DNA of 6,940 bases from Candidatus Aenigmatarchaeota archaeon (GTDB taxonomy: Archaea > Aenigmatarchaeota > Aenigmatarchaeia > CG10238-14 > SpSt-28), in the NCBI GenBank assembly GCA_021161995.1, contig JAGGZO010000023.1, forward strand, positions 1 through 6,940, given 5' to 3'. Position 1 is the first letter of the stretch. Each line of letters begins with the position of its first letter. Shown in pieces: positions 1 to 5,971 of the stretch. Made by a program: the position numbers and the translations under genes. The notes under the pieces are model-generated. The model searched no databases, was not told where the DNA came from, and saw only the letters and a list, made by a program, of their open reading frames with translations.

Positions 1-689
1 AATACTTGGGCATATGCAGCTAGCCAGCTATTAACATTGAATAACTTTGAAAAATCAGGTGCTAGATAATATTCAACACCATTCATAGCACCAGGCAAGG
101 TAAGACCACGAATAGTAAGAATTACTAATAAAATGGTAGGAAGAGGAACGGTTATTGCCACCACTTTTCCAATACGTTTAACCCCTTTGTATAAAATTAG
201 GAAAACACATAACCATATAGCTATTAAACCCAGCAAAACTGGTATACGAAACCCGCCTATAGATAAAGGCCCAGAGGTGATACCCAGATAATTATTCAAA
301 AAGAACCCCTCAGGATTACTAGACCATCTCAAATCAACTGAATATACCATGTATGAGAAGCACCATGCCATAACTACTACATAGTAAAGAGCTACAACAA
401 ATGGTACAAGTGAGGACCACCAGCCAATCCATTCCATCTTCTTATTAACTTTTTTAAAAGCATTAGGTGGCGGGTTTCTAGTCCAATGCCCCAAAGAGAA
501 CTCTAGTATCATAAGAGGAATTCCTGCAGTAAATAACGCGACAAAGTAGGGAATTAAAAATGCTCCGCCACCGTTTTTATAACAAACATATGGGAAACGC
601 CATACATTTCCTAGACCCACTGCTGATCCAACAGCTGCCATTATGAATGAAAACCTTGAACTCCATGTTTCTCTTTTTTCTGTAGGAAT
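1..689 (-). CDS. Sodium-dependent NSS/SNF-family transporter, N-terminal part (runs off window)
   Basis: This is the first 229 codons of a sodium:neurotransmitter symporter family protein, a membrane carrier that couples uptake of an amino acid or similar solute to Na+ (family knowledge; the substrate is not readable). The sequence shows the family N-terminus RETWSSRFSF, then TM1 with the unwound-helix signature GSAVGLGNVWRFPY (residues 21-34), the NGGGAFLIPYF segment leading into TM2, and TM3 around ALYYVVVMAW (100-109). Family members are about 450-550 residues, so at least half the gene lies beyond position 1. The start is odd. An AAGGTGA SD at 696-702 is followed, at normal spacing, by ATT (687-689), and there is no ATG, GTG or TTG in any frame between the SD and the conserved region. 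The first in-frame ATG (639-641) would remove the start of TM1. It is divergent from the DUF763 gene. Family assignment is firm; the start is uncertain. Confidence 0.93.
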   Translation of the reverse strand, partial: MPTEKRETWSSRFSFIMAAVGSAVGLGNVWRFPYVCYKNGGGAFLIPYFVALFTAGIPLMILEFSLGHWTRNPPPNAFKKVNKKMEWIGWWSSLVPFVVALYYVVVMAWCFSYMVYSVDLRWSSNPEGFFLNNYLGITSGPLSIGGFRIPVLLGLIAIWLCVFLILYKGVKRIGKVVAITVPLPTILLVILTIRGLTLPGAMNGVEYYLAPDFSKLFNVNSWLAAYAQV

Positions 690-695
690 ACTATT

Positions 696-702
696 TCACC
701 TT
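696..702 (-). promoter_or_regulatory. Shine-Dalgarno of the NSS transporter gene
   Basis: On the minus strand this reads AAGGTGA, matching the GGAGGTGA type used elsewhere in the window. It lies 6 nt before ATT at 687-689, which is the main reason for placing the transporter start at that non-standard codon. Confidence 0.6.
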
Positions 703-726
703 AACACAAAATATATATCAAAATAA

Positions 727-736
727 TTTATAAATA
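727..736. promoter_or_regulatory. TATA box between divergent genes, possibly used in both directions
   Basis: TTTATAAATA is near-palindromic and reads as an archaeal box A on either strand. On the minus strand a start site about 27 nt downstream would fall near 704, giving a short leader that contains the transporter SD. On the plus strand it would fall near 758, about 30 nt before the first possible DUF763 ATG. A second T-rich TATA-like stretch (777-785) could instead serve a leaderless DUF763 transcript beginning near 810. Positions are read from the sequence; usage is inferred. Confidence 0.5.
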
Positions 737-811
737 TGTCGAAATTATAGAATACCTTTACTAATCTACAGATAAATTTTTTATAGGATGACAATAGTCT
801 TTTTAATCTCT

Positions 812-1936
812 ATGGAAAGAACAGGTATTGCAGATTTACCTTTGCATCCAGGAAGAGCACCTCGGTGGCTTTTTGAGAGAATGGTAAAATTAGCCAGAGA
901 AATTTTCAAGGTTATAATATATGAATATGACAGTAAAGAAGTTTTAAGGAGAATATCTGATCCTTTTTGGTTTCAAGCATTATCTTGTGTATTAGGGTTT
1001 GATTGGCATAGTAGCGGCTGTACCACTGTTACCTGTGGTGCATTAAAAGAAGCCCTCGATCCTAATGAATTCGAGATAGCTATTGCTGGTGGAAAAGGAA
1101 AAACTTCGCTCAAAACCCCTGAACAAATAAATGAAATTGGCACCAATTTTTTCAATTTTTCTACCAACAAGATTAGCAAGCTAACCTATGCTAGTAAAAT
1201 GGTAGCAAAAGTAGATAATGCCGCGTTGCAGGATGGTTATCAGCTCTATCATCATATGTTTATATTTTCTAAAGATGGAGAATGGGCAGTAATTCAACAG
1301 GGCATGAATCCAACAAAGTGTTATGCTCGCAGATATCACTGGTTATCAGAGAAATTAGATAATTTTGTGGTGGAACCACATGTATCTATATTATGTGATT
1401 CTAGGGAAAATAATGTGCTTGATATGACATCAAGAATTAGCATTGAAACACAAAAAGTGTCTTTAGATCTAGTTAATGATGATATTGTACATCTCAAAAA
1501 CGATTGGACAAAGTTGTTGAATCTAAACCAAAAAACCTTAGATCGATGGATATCAAATGGAGATAATAAAGAAGGGACATATTCTATAGAGTATCTTCAT
1601 ATGCCAAGAAACATTAACTGGGGTTTGATGAAAAAAATATACGAACTTCAGCCTCGCAACTATGAAGAATTGTTATCTATCAGAGGCGTAGGCCCCTCAA
1701 CTGTTAGAGCTCTTGCATTAATATCTGATCTAATTTATGGAGCTAAACCTTCCTGGAAAGATCCGGTTAAATATTCATTTGCTGTTGGAGGAAAAGACGG
1801 CGTTCCATTTCCTGTTGATAGAAAAGCAATGGATGAATCTATAGAGATATTAAGAAGAAGTATCGAAGAAGCAAAAATAGGGAAAGATGAAAAAATAAAG
1901 GCTTTGCATAGGTTGAAAAATATTTTGCCTAGGTAG
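812..1936 (+). CDS. DUF763 family protein with helix-hairpin-helix motif
   Basis: A conserved archaeal and thermophile family of unknown function (DUF763). Family hallmarks are visible: RTGIADLPLH at the N-terminus, APRWLFERMVKLARE, the DPFWFQALSCVLGFDWHSSG block, GGKGKTS (residues 93-99), a QGMN...ARRYHWL block, and the C-terminal PFPVDRKAMDE. Residues about 286-304 (YEELLSIRGVGPSTVRALAL) form a helix-hairpin-helix with the GVG turn, so nucleic-acid binding is likely; no catalytic motif is recognised. An in-frame ATG at 788 would add MTIVFLIS. I prefer 812 (374 residues) because the family usually begins next to RTGIADLP. Neither start has an SD, and a TATA-like stretch at 777-785 would allow a leaderless transcript. 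Its stop is 2 nt from the stop of the convergent ACT-domain gene. Family call is firm; the biochemical role is unknown. Confidence 0.9.
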   Translation: MERTGIADLPLHPGRAPRWLFERMVKLAREIFKVIIYEYDSKEVLRRISDPFWFQALSCVLGFDWHSSGCTTVTCGALKEALDPNEFEIAIAGGKGKTSLKTPEQINEIGTNFFNFSTNKISKLTYASKMVAKVDNAALQDGYQLYHHMFIFSKDGEWAVIQQGMNPTKCYARRYHWLSEKLDNFVVEPHVSILCDSRENNVLDMTSRISIETQKVSLDLVNDDIVHLKNDWTKLLNLNQKTLDRWISNGDNKEGTYSIEYLHMPRNINWGLMKKIYELQPRNYEELLSIRGVGPSTVRALALISDLIYGAKPSWKDPVKYSFAVGGKDGVPFPVDRKAMDESIEILRRSIEEAKIGKDEKIKALHRLKNILPR

Positions 1937-1938
1937 CA

Positions 1939-2586
1939 TTATTTTTCTGCAAATTTTTCCAAGATGCTATAACATTTTATCATGTCTTTTTTATCAACAA
2001 TTATGCTCAGCTCTGTTCTTGTTAATATTATATCTATTATGTTTATGTTTTCCCACGCAAGAAATCTTGATATATCATATACAACTCCAGGTACTGAAAG
2101 ATATTCCTCTGAGTATTGAAGAGATATGGAGACTAGATTATCTATAACTTTTAGAATTTCCTCATTCTCTAGCAGATCAAGTAATTGATTCTTATATCTC
2201 TGGTTTGTTATTATGCTAATTTCATAGTTTCCTTGTATTATGTTGAGCATACCTCCCTTGTCAAACTCTATGAATGAGCAAATTTTTTGTATTTTGTTTA
2301 GAAGTCTAGGATGGAATTTGACCACAATATAGCATATATCTGTTTTTATTGTCTCCATGAAATAATGAAATGATGGTCTTGGGGCGTTTTCTTCAAGTTT
2401 TTCTGCAAGTCTCCTCAGAGCCATGACAATAGCAGAATTTTTCACCTTTCTACCAAGTTCTTCCTCTACTTCTGGTCTTATAGTTTCTGCTAGGGCGGTG
2501 AAAGAAAGTATACCTCTATGCATAGTCTCATGAATAAGAGCATTTCTAGAAACTATTTTCTTAACAACATGACTTATTGTTACCAT
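1939..2586 (-). CDS. Probable ACT-domain regulatory protein with N-terminal helical (HTH-like) region
   Basis: A 215-residue soluble protein. Residues 1-65 are helical and basic (SHVVKKIVSRNALIHETM, then EELGRKVKNSAIVMALRRLAEKL) and look like a winged-helix or HTH-type region. Residues about 84-140 (ICYIVVKFHPRLLNKIQKI ... YEISIITNQRYKNQLLDLL) have an alternating strand/helix pattern that could be a first, diverged ACT-like fold. Residues 163-212 are a clearer ACT domain: LSVPGVVYDISRFLAWENIN, then IIDIILTRTELSIIVDKKD. ACT domains usually bind amino acids or other small ligands, so a ligand-sensing regulator is the natural inference; the ligand is unknown. The adjacent NSS carrier makes amino-acid control conceivable but does not show it. 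Start ATG at 2584-2586 follows a TATA box with a leader of about 19 nt and only a weak AAGGG as SD. Confidence 0.7.
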   Translation of the reverse strand: MVTISHVVKKIVSRNALIHETMHRGILSFTALAETIRPEVEEELGRKVKNSAIVMALRRLAEKLEENAPRPSFHYFMETIKTDICYIVVKFHPRLLNKIQKICSFIEFDKGGMLNIIQGNYEISIITNQRYKNQLLDLLENEEILKVIDNLVSISLQYSEEYLSVPGVVYDISRFLAWENINIIDIILTRTELSIIVDKKDMIKCYSILEKFAEK

Positions 2587-2627
2587 AATAACAACCCTTA
2601 ATTTTTTTCGTAATAAAAAATCCCTCC

Positions 2628-2636
2628 TTTATATAC
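2628..2636 (-). promoter_or_regulatory. TATA box for the ACT-domain gene
   Basis: The minus strand reads GTATATAAA, preceded by an A-rich BRE-like stretch (about 2637-2641). A start site about 27 nt downstream would lie near 2605, leaving a leader of about 19 nt before the ATG. The IS6 remnant begins only about 14 nt upstream of this box. Confidence 0.6.
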
Positions 2637-2657
2637 TTTTTGTATAATTGATTTGAC

Positions 2658-2671
2658 ACTGTCAACTTTTT
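2658..2671 (+). repeat. IS6 remnant left inverted repeat
   Basis: ACTGTCAACTTTTT is the exact reverse complement of 3334-3347. The ACTGT core resembles IS6-family ends. The last base overlaps the transposase TGA stop (2671-2673). Confidence 0.85.
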
Positions 2672-3253
2672 CACCTCCAGCATAGATTATAGATGGCACA
2701 CCATGCCATGGTCCAAGTTTTAACACTTTCCAGTGAGCTATGATGAGGGAATCTTTTCCGGAAACGTTTCACTCTAGCTTTGAACAGACTATGCCATTGT
2801 TCTAATTGCATTTCTTTCTCCAAAGGTTTGATGATCATATCTTAAACCAAGTCTCCGTAGAGCCCATCTATACCACTATCTTCTATCTACCAAGATCAAT
2901 GGCTGGTTTTTTACAGCATTCCAGAACCTTTATGAGAAAGTATATTGCATCTGGAGATGTTCTGGTTGTAGGGACGTGGATTGCTATGATACTGCGATCA
3001 TCTACATCTATGGCATTCCATATGTAAACCCAATTGGTTTTCTAGTTCAACCTTGGTTTCATCTCCCGAACAAATAGTGTCTTCAATTTAAGATACCATT
3101 TACGTAGAGCTTCATGAGAAAATATGGTTCTATACATCCAAAGATATCCCTTACCCTTCTATATGATACACCTGCTTGGTAGACTAAGACCGCTAGAACC
3201 TTAATCTCCAGGTTCCTCCTATCCACAATTATCTTCAGGAGTCTGTCCAGCAT
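2671..3253 (-). pseudogene. IS6-family DDE transposase pseudogene
   Basis: Reading the minus strand across frames reconstructs an archaeal IS6-type transposase. It begins with a good SD (GGGAGGGG, 3259-3266) and ATG at 3251-3253, giving MLDRLLKIIVDRRNLEIKVL. It continues with VSYRRVRDIFG, FSHEALRKWYLKLKTLF, DETKVELENQ, WVYIWNAIDVDDRSIIAIHV, LVDRR-stop-WYRWALRRLG, FGERNAI, EQWHSLFKARVKRFRKRF and ends ESVKTWTMAWCAIYNLCWR. All three catalytic acidic positions survive: D of DET (3061-3063), D of LVDR, and E before QWH (2800-2802). The frame is broken near 3117-3126, 3034, 2897 and 2803. A TAG interrupts the DRGPWY-type motif. Sequence appears to be missing just before DET, since the remaining ~194 codons are fewer than the ~230 I expect for archaeal IS6 transposases. 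Confidence 0.85.
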
Positions 3254-3333
3254 TTTATCCCCTCCCTGGGTTTTTTATTCCAAACCAAATTTTAGAAATT
3301 GAAAATACTAAATTTACTCAAAATGATTTCCTC

Positions 3334-3347
3334 AAAAAGTTGACAGT
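3334..3347 (-). repeat. IS6 remnant right inverted repeat
   Basis: AAAAAGTTGACAGT pairs perfectly with 2658-2671. It is followed outward by a C run and then the candidate target duplication GTATAATC. Confidence 0.85.
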
Positions 3348-3520
3348 CCCCCCAAGTATAATCGCCACATTGAAAATTATTCCCCTTATTCTAGGTTGGA
3401 TGACTGGTGAAATAATTTACTATAAAATAAAAGGCCATTTCATCATAAACTACCCAAACATGGTGGACAACTATAATGGTGATCTTCCTATTGTGGAAAA
3501 GTAGTTTTCAAAAAGAAATT

Positions 3521-3527
3521 TTTATAT
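3521..3527 (+). promoter_or_regulatory. Upstream TATA box, possible distal promoter of the peptidase
   Basis: TTTATAT follows an A-rich stretch (AAAAAGAAAT) that could act as a BRE. A start site near 3550 would give a long leader to the 3706 start, or about 30 nt to the less likely ATG at 3580. Confidence 0.4.
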
Positions 3528-3662
3528 CCAGAGATAAGAAAATTTACTATCCGCCTTTCTTTCTATAAGATAGAGTAACATGCTATTTGCAACTGCTTTA
3601 GTAACAAGCTTTACTATAAGAACAAATTGTAACAGAGAAACCACTTCTCACCTTACGATATA

Positions 3663-3670
3663 TTTATATA
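3663..3670 (+). promoter_or_regulatory. Proximal TATA box of the C25 peptidase gene
   Basis: TTTATATA lies about 40 nt before ATG 3706, placing a start site near 3693 and leaving a very short leader. This box lies inside the frame that would be used if translation began at 3580, which argues for the later start. Confidence 0.5.
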
Positions 3671-3672
3671 AT

Positions 3673-3698
3673 TTTTTATCCTATATTTTTATCCTATA
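3673..3698 (+). repeat. Perfect 13-bp tandem repeat at the peptidase promoter
   Basis: TTTTTATCCTATA occurs twice back to back (3673-3685 and 3686-3698), between the proximal TATA box and the ATG, around the predicted transcription start. It may be replication slippage or a duplicated initiator or regulatory site. Confidence 0.7.
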
Positions 3699-3705
3699 TT
3701 ATTGT

Positions 3706-5652
3706 ATGGTGGTTGAAATTAGGTTGAAAGATAAGAAAATCCTATCTTTATTGATTGTTATATTTTTAATCTGCTCTGGTGTATCATTTTTTATTGGTCT
3801 AAAATTTGAAAATATCCTGCCACCAACTGAGAAGGAAGAGAAAACCTTGGAACCCCATGAAAATATAATATCACTAAAGAGAAAAATATACTTCTCTCAG
3901 CCTCAACTTGTAGAGCACAAAGGATATTTTGAGGTGAAAGCAGAGGGTGCAGCATCTTATCTAATGAACATTGGTGAGCCGATGCTGCCAGTTTATACTA
4001 CAGTGTTTACTTTTCCCTTGGGTACAAGGATTGCAAATGTCACCTATAACCATTCTAAAGTGAAAACAATTGAAATTTCAAAAGAAATCATTTTCAACCC
4101 AGGTTTTATGTTGACAAACATGGGAAAAAACATCATAAAAGAGGGCAAAAACAACTCTGTTTATAATAATGACAAACTCTATCCTCAGGAATGGTGGGGG
4201 TATCATATCGGAAATGGAATTCTTAATCGTAGTCAAACTGTGTTTTTATCACTGTATTCATATCCTGTAAGATATTCTCCAGCTAAAAATACTTTATATT
4301 ACATAGAAAATGCAGAGATAACAATTTGGTATAAAAAAACAAACATATCATTTATGCCTAAAACACGGGAGTATGACATGCTCATAATAGCTCCATCTGA
4401 TTTTAGCTCCTCTCTTAAACCTCTTGTAGATCATAAGAAAAAAATTGGGGTTAGCTCCAAAATTGTAACTGTTGAAGAAATATACAATGGAACCTATTTT
4501 TCGGCTAAGGGTAGAGATAGGCCTGAGAAAATAAAATATTTCATCAAAAATGCTGTTGAAAATTGGGGTGTTAGCTATGTTTTACTTGTTGGAGATAAGG
4601 ATAAATTACCTGTGAGATATAGGCATATAATGTTTATGAGTTCACCCAACCGGACAGTTTCTCAGCTTACTAAACCTATTGCAACGGATCTCTATTATGC
4701 TGATATCTATGATGCCAATGGTGATTTCTGCAGCTGGGATGCAAATCATAATGGTATATATGGAGAATACAATTGGGAGTGGAATAGTGACAAGGTTGAT
4801 TTTTACCCAAATGTCTACCTTGGTAGACTACCTTGTAAGGATAAAAAAGAAGTATCAACTGTGGTAGCAAAAATAATCAAATACGAACGTAACACTTACA
4901 ATAAGAGATGGTTTAACAATCTAATAATATGCGCTGGTGATACTCATCCGCTGAGAAACTTAGTTCAGTTTATATTTTTACTTCTACCTGGGATAAAATG
5001 GAAGGATATAGCTGTTAAAGAGGGGGAGTATATAGGTGATAGAATAGCAGAAAATCTAACTGGTTTTGATATTAAAAAACTATATGCATCATGTTATTTC
5101 CCTTGGGGGAACAAAAAACCATTGACCAAGAGAAACATTAAAAGGGAGATAGAGAATGGAGGAGGTTTTGTTCTTTTCACTGGGCATGGAAGCATTGATA
5201 GATGGGTAACGTATAAACCGTTGTCTCTGCTCTTGAGACCTTTGCTACATGGGTATACCAGCAGAGATGTATTAAGTTTAAAAAACAAAGATAAGCTACC
5301 AATTGTGATTATAGATGCTTGTTTATGCGGTGCCTTTGATCAGGGGGATTGCCTGGCATGGGATTTTGTTAGATCAGATAATGGAGGAGCAGTTGCATCC
5401 TTCGCATATGTTACTTATAGTCTAATGTATTTTCTCAGAGATTATGTTCTCTATGATTTTAATGGTTACATAGACATGCAGTTTTTTAAATCCTATATGG
5501 AGGGAAAGGATGTAGCTGGTGAGCTACTGGTAGATATTTTAACCGCTTATTTAAACAACCATCCCTATCTCTCATCTATGAGCTATCACGAGATCGAGGG
5601 GTTAGAATTGTTTGGCGACCCAACTTTAAAAATCGGCGGCTATCCAAGCTAA
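3706..5652 (+). CDS. Membrane-anchored C25 (gingipain-like) cysteine peptidase
   Basis: A 648-residue clan CD cysteine peptidase of family C25. Residues 12-32 (ILSLLIVIFLICSGVSFFIG) are one hydrophobic segment after a basic N-terminus, with no clear cleavage site, so a signal anchor exposing the enzyme outside is likely. Residues 33-220 are an N-terminal region comparable in position to C25 propeptides. The peptidase domain starts near EYDMLIIAPSDF (222). It contains VLLVGDKDKLPVR, the Asp-rich probable Ca2+ loop starting DANGDFCSWDANHNG (336-350), catalytic His494 in LFTGHGSID, and catalytic Cys539 in IDACLCGAFD. It ends with the family motif ELFGDPTLKI; no PKD, Ig-like or sorting domain follows. 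Known members often cut after Arg or Lys. ATG 3706 was chosen because a TATA box lies just upstream and because starting at 3580 would bury the TM segment behind 42 atypical residues; TTG 3724 is a further alternative. The peptide precursor lies 319 nt downstream. Confidence 0.88.
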   Translation: MVVEIRLKDKKILSLLIVIFLICSGVSFFIGLKFENILPPTEKEEKTLEPHENIISLKRKIYFSQPQLVEHKGYFEVKAEGAASYLMNIGEPMLPVYTTVFTFPLGTRIANVTYNHSKVKTIEISKEIIFNPGFMLTNMGKNIIKEGKNNSVYNNDKLYPQEWWGYHIGNGILNRSQTVFLSLYSYPVRYSPAKNTLYYIENAEITIWYKKTNISFMPKTREYDMLIIAPSDFSSSLKPLVDHKKKIGVSSKIVTVEEIYNGTYFSAKGRDRPEKIKYFIKNAVENWGVSYVLLVGDKDKLPVRYRHIMFMSSPNRTVSQLTKPIATDLYYADIYDANGDFCSWDANHNGIYGEYNWEWNSDKVDFYPNVYLGRLPCKDKKEVSTVVAKIIKYERNTYNKRWFNNLIICAGDTHPLRNLVQFIFLLLPGIKWKDIAVKEGEYIGDRIAENLTGFDIKKLYASCYFPWGNKKPLTKRNIKREIENGGGFVLFTGHGSIDRWVTYKPLSLLLRPLLHGYTSRDVLSLKNKDKLPIVIIDACLCGAFDQGDCLAWDFVRSDNGGAVASFAYVTYSLMYFLRDYVLYDFNGYIDMQFFKSYMEGKDVAGELLVDILTAYLNNHPYLSSMSYHEIEGLELFGDPTLKIGGYPS

Positions 5653-5911
5653 GCTCATTTTTACCCTGCACCTTTCTGGTTTATTCTCCAAAGAGAAAAA
5701 TTTGTGTTAGCTCAACTGGTTGTGATGTAAAACAAGTGATAGAAAATTATAAAACTTGATCTATTGAAATATTATTTTGAGCGTGAAAAAGAAAAAGTTT
5801 GGAAAAAATTGTTTAGAAGATAAAATTTTTGGTTTTTAATTGTTTAAAATTCCCACATTTAGTTATTATGATAACATTTTCTTTAGAATTTATTATTATT
5901 TTTACATAAAA
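5653..5911. other. Intergenic stretch after the peptidase
   Basis: Very AT-rich, with no gene that I can support. Just after the peptidase stop there is a T run (5658-5662) and a small hairpin (TTCTC 5684-5688 pairing with GAGAA 5693-5697), which could end transcription, though both are weak. A tRNA-like D-arm phrase (TTAGCTCAACTGGT) near 5707-5720 lacks a matching stem and any T-arm. The region leads into the TATA box of the peptide precursor, so that gene probably has its own promoter. Confidence 0.5.
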
Positions 5912-5920
5912 TTTATATAT
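5912..5920 (+). promoter_or_regulatory. TATA box of the cysteine-rich peptide precursor
   Basis: TTTATATAT, preceded by ACATAAAA as a possible BRE, predicts a start site near 5942 and a leader of about 30 nt that includes the strong SD. Confidence 0.6.
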
Positions 5921-5958
5921 TGATATATTATTTTTTATTATTGCTGTAAAATTGTTTG

Positions 5959-5966
5959 GGAGGTGA
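5959..5966 (+). promoter_or_regulatory. Strong Shine-Dalgarno that decides the TTG start
   Basis: GGAGGTGA is a full-length archaeal SD. The in-frame GTG at 5963-5965 lies inside it and so cannot be the normal start. TTG at 5972-5974 has a spacing of 5 nt and is the better choice. Confidence 0.8.
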
Positions 5967-5971
5967 AAAAA

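Larger units (their letters stand above)
2650..3355 (-). mobile_element. Decayed IS6-family insertion sequence
   Basis: An element of about 706 bp is bounded by perfect 14-bp inverted repeats (2658-2671 and 3334-3347) and contains a broken IS6-type transposase on the minus strand. Outside the repeats, GTATAATT (2642-2649) and GTATAATC (3356-3363) match at 7 of 8 bases and stand exactly 8 nt from the 14-bp repeat on each side. IS6 elements make 8-bp target duplications, so these fit a slightly mutated duplication and define the ends given here. The outermost 8 bases of the two ends no longer match well, consistent with decay. It is more GC-rich than its surroundings. It cannot be active by itself. 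Confidence 0.8.
3364..3705. other. Intergenic stretch with no convincing gene
   Basis: Between the insertion sequence and the peptidase I see no recognisable gene. A plus-strand frame from TTG 3370 to the TAG at 3502-3504 (44 codons) has no SD and no familiar motif; its frame also runs back through the IS end, so it may be chance or a fragment of something broken by the insertion. The stretch holds two TATA boxes (3521-3527 and 3663-3670) and a 13-bp tandem repeat (3673-3698). An ATG at 3580 is in frame with the peptidase, but the 42 residues it adds look like translated promoter DNA. Confidence 0.6.

Noticed and set aside
2806..3027. A plus-strand open frame of 73 codons in the middle of the window
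   Set aside because: It lies antisense to the reconstructed IS6 transposase pseudogene, has no SD and resembles nothing; it is a by-product of the opposite strand.
3370..3504. A 44-codon frame from TTG 3370 to TAG 3504
   Set aside because: No SD, no recognisable motif, and the frame continues back through the insertion-sequence end, so there is no evidence that it is a gene.
3580..3705. A longer N-terminus for the C25 peptidase starting at ATG 3580
   Set aside because: The added 42 residues include the translated TATA box and the 13-bp tandem repeat, and would place an atypical sequence before the natural signal anchor.
5700..5765. A possible tRNA, because TTAGCTCAACTGGT looks like a D-arm
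   Set aside because: There is no complementary D-stem, anticodon stem, acceptor stem or T-arm with a GGTTC-like loop in the expected distance.
5781..5840. A tiny plus-strand frame beginning GTGAAAAAGAAAAAG
   Set aside because: Only 18 codons, no SD, low-complexity lysine-rich start, ends in AT-rich DNA.
5963..5971. GTG 5963 as start of the peptide precursor
   Set aside because: This GTG is part of the GGAGGTGA Shine-Dalgarno itself; TTG 5972 has correct spacing.
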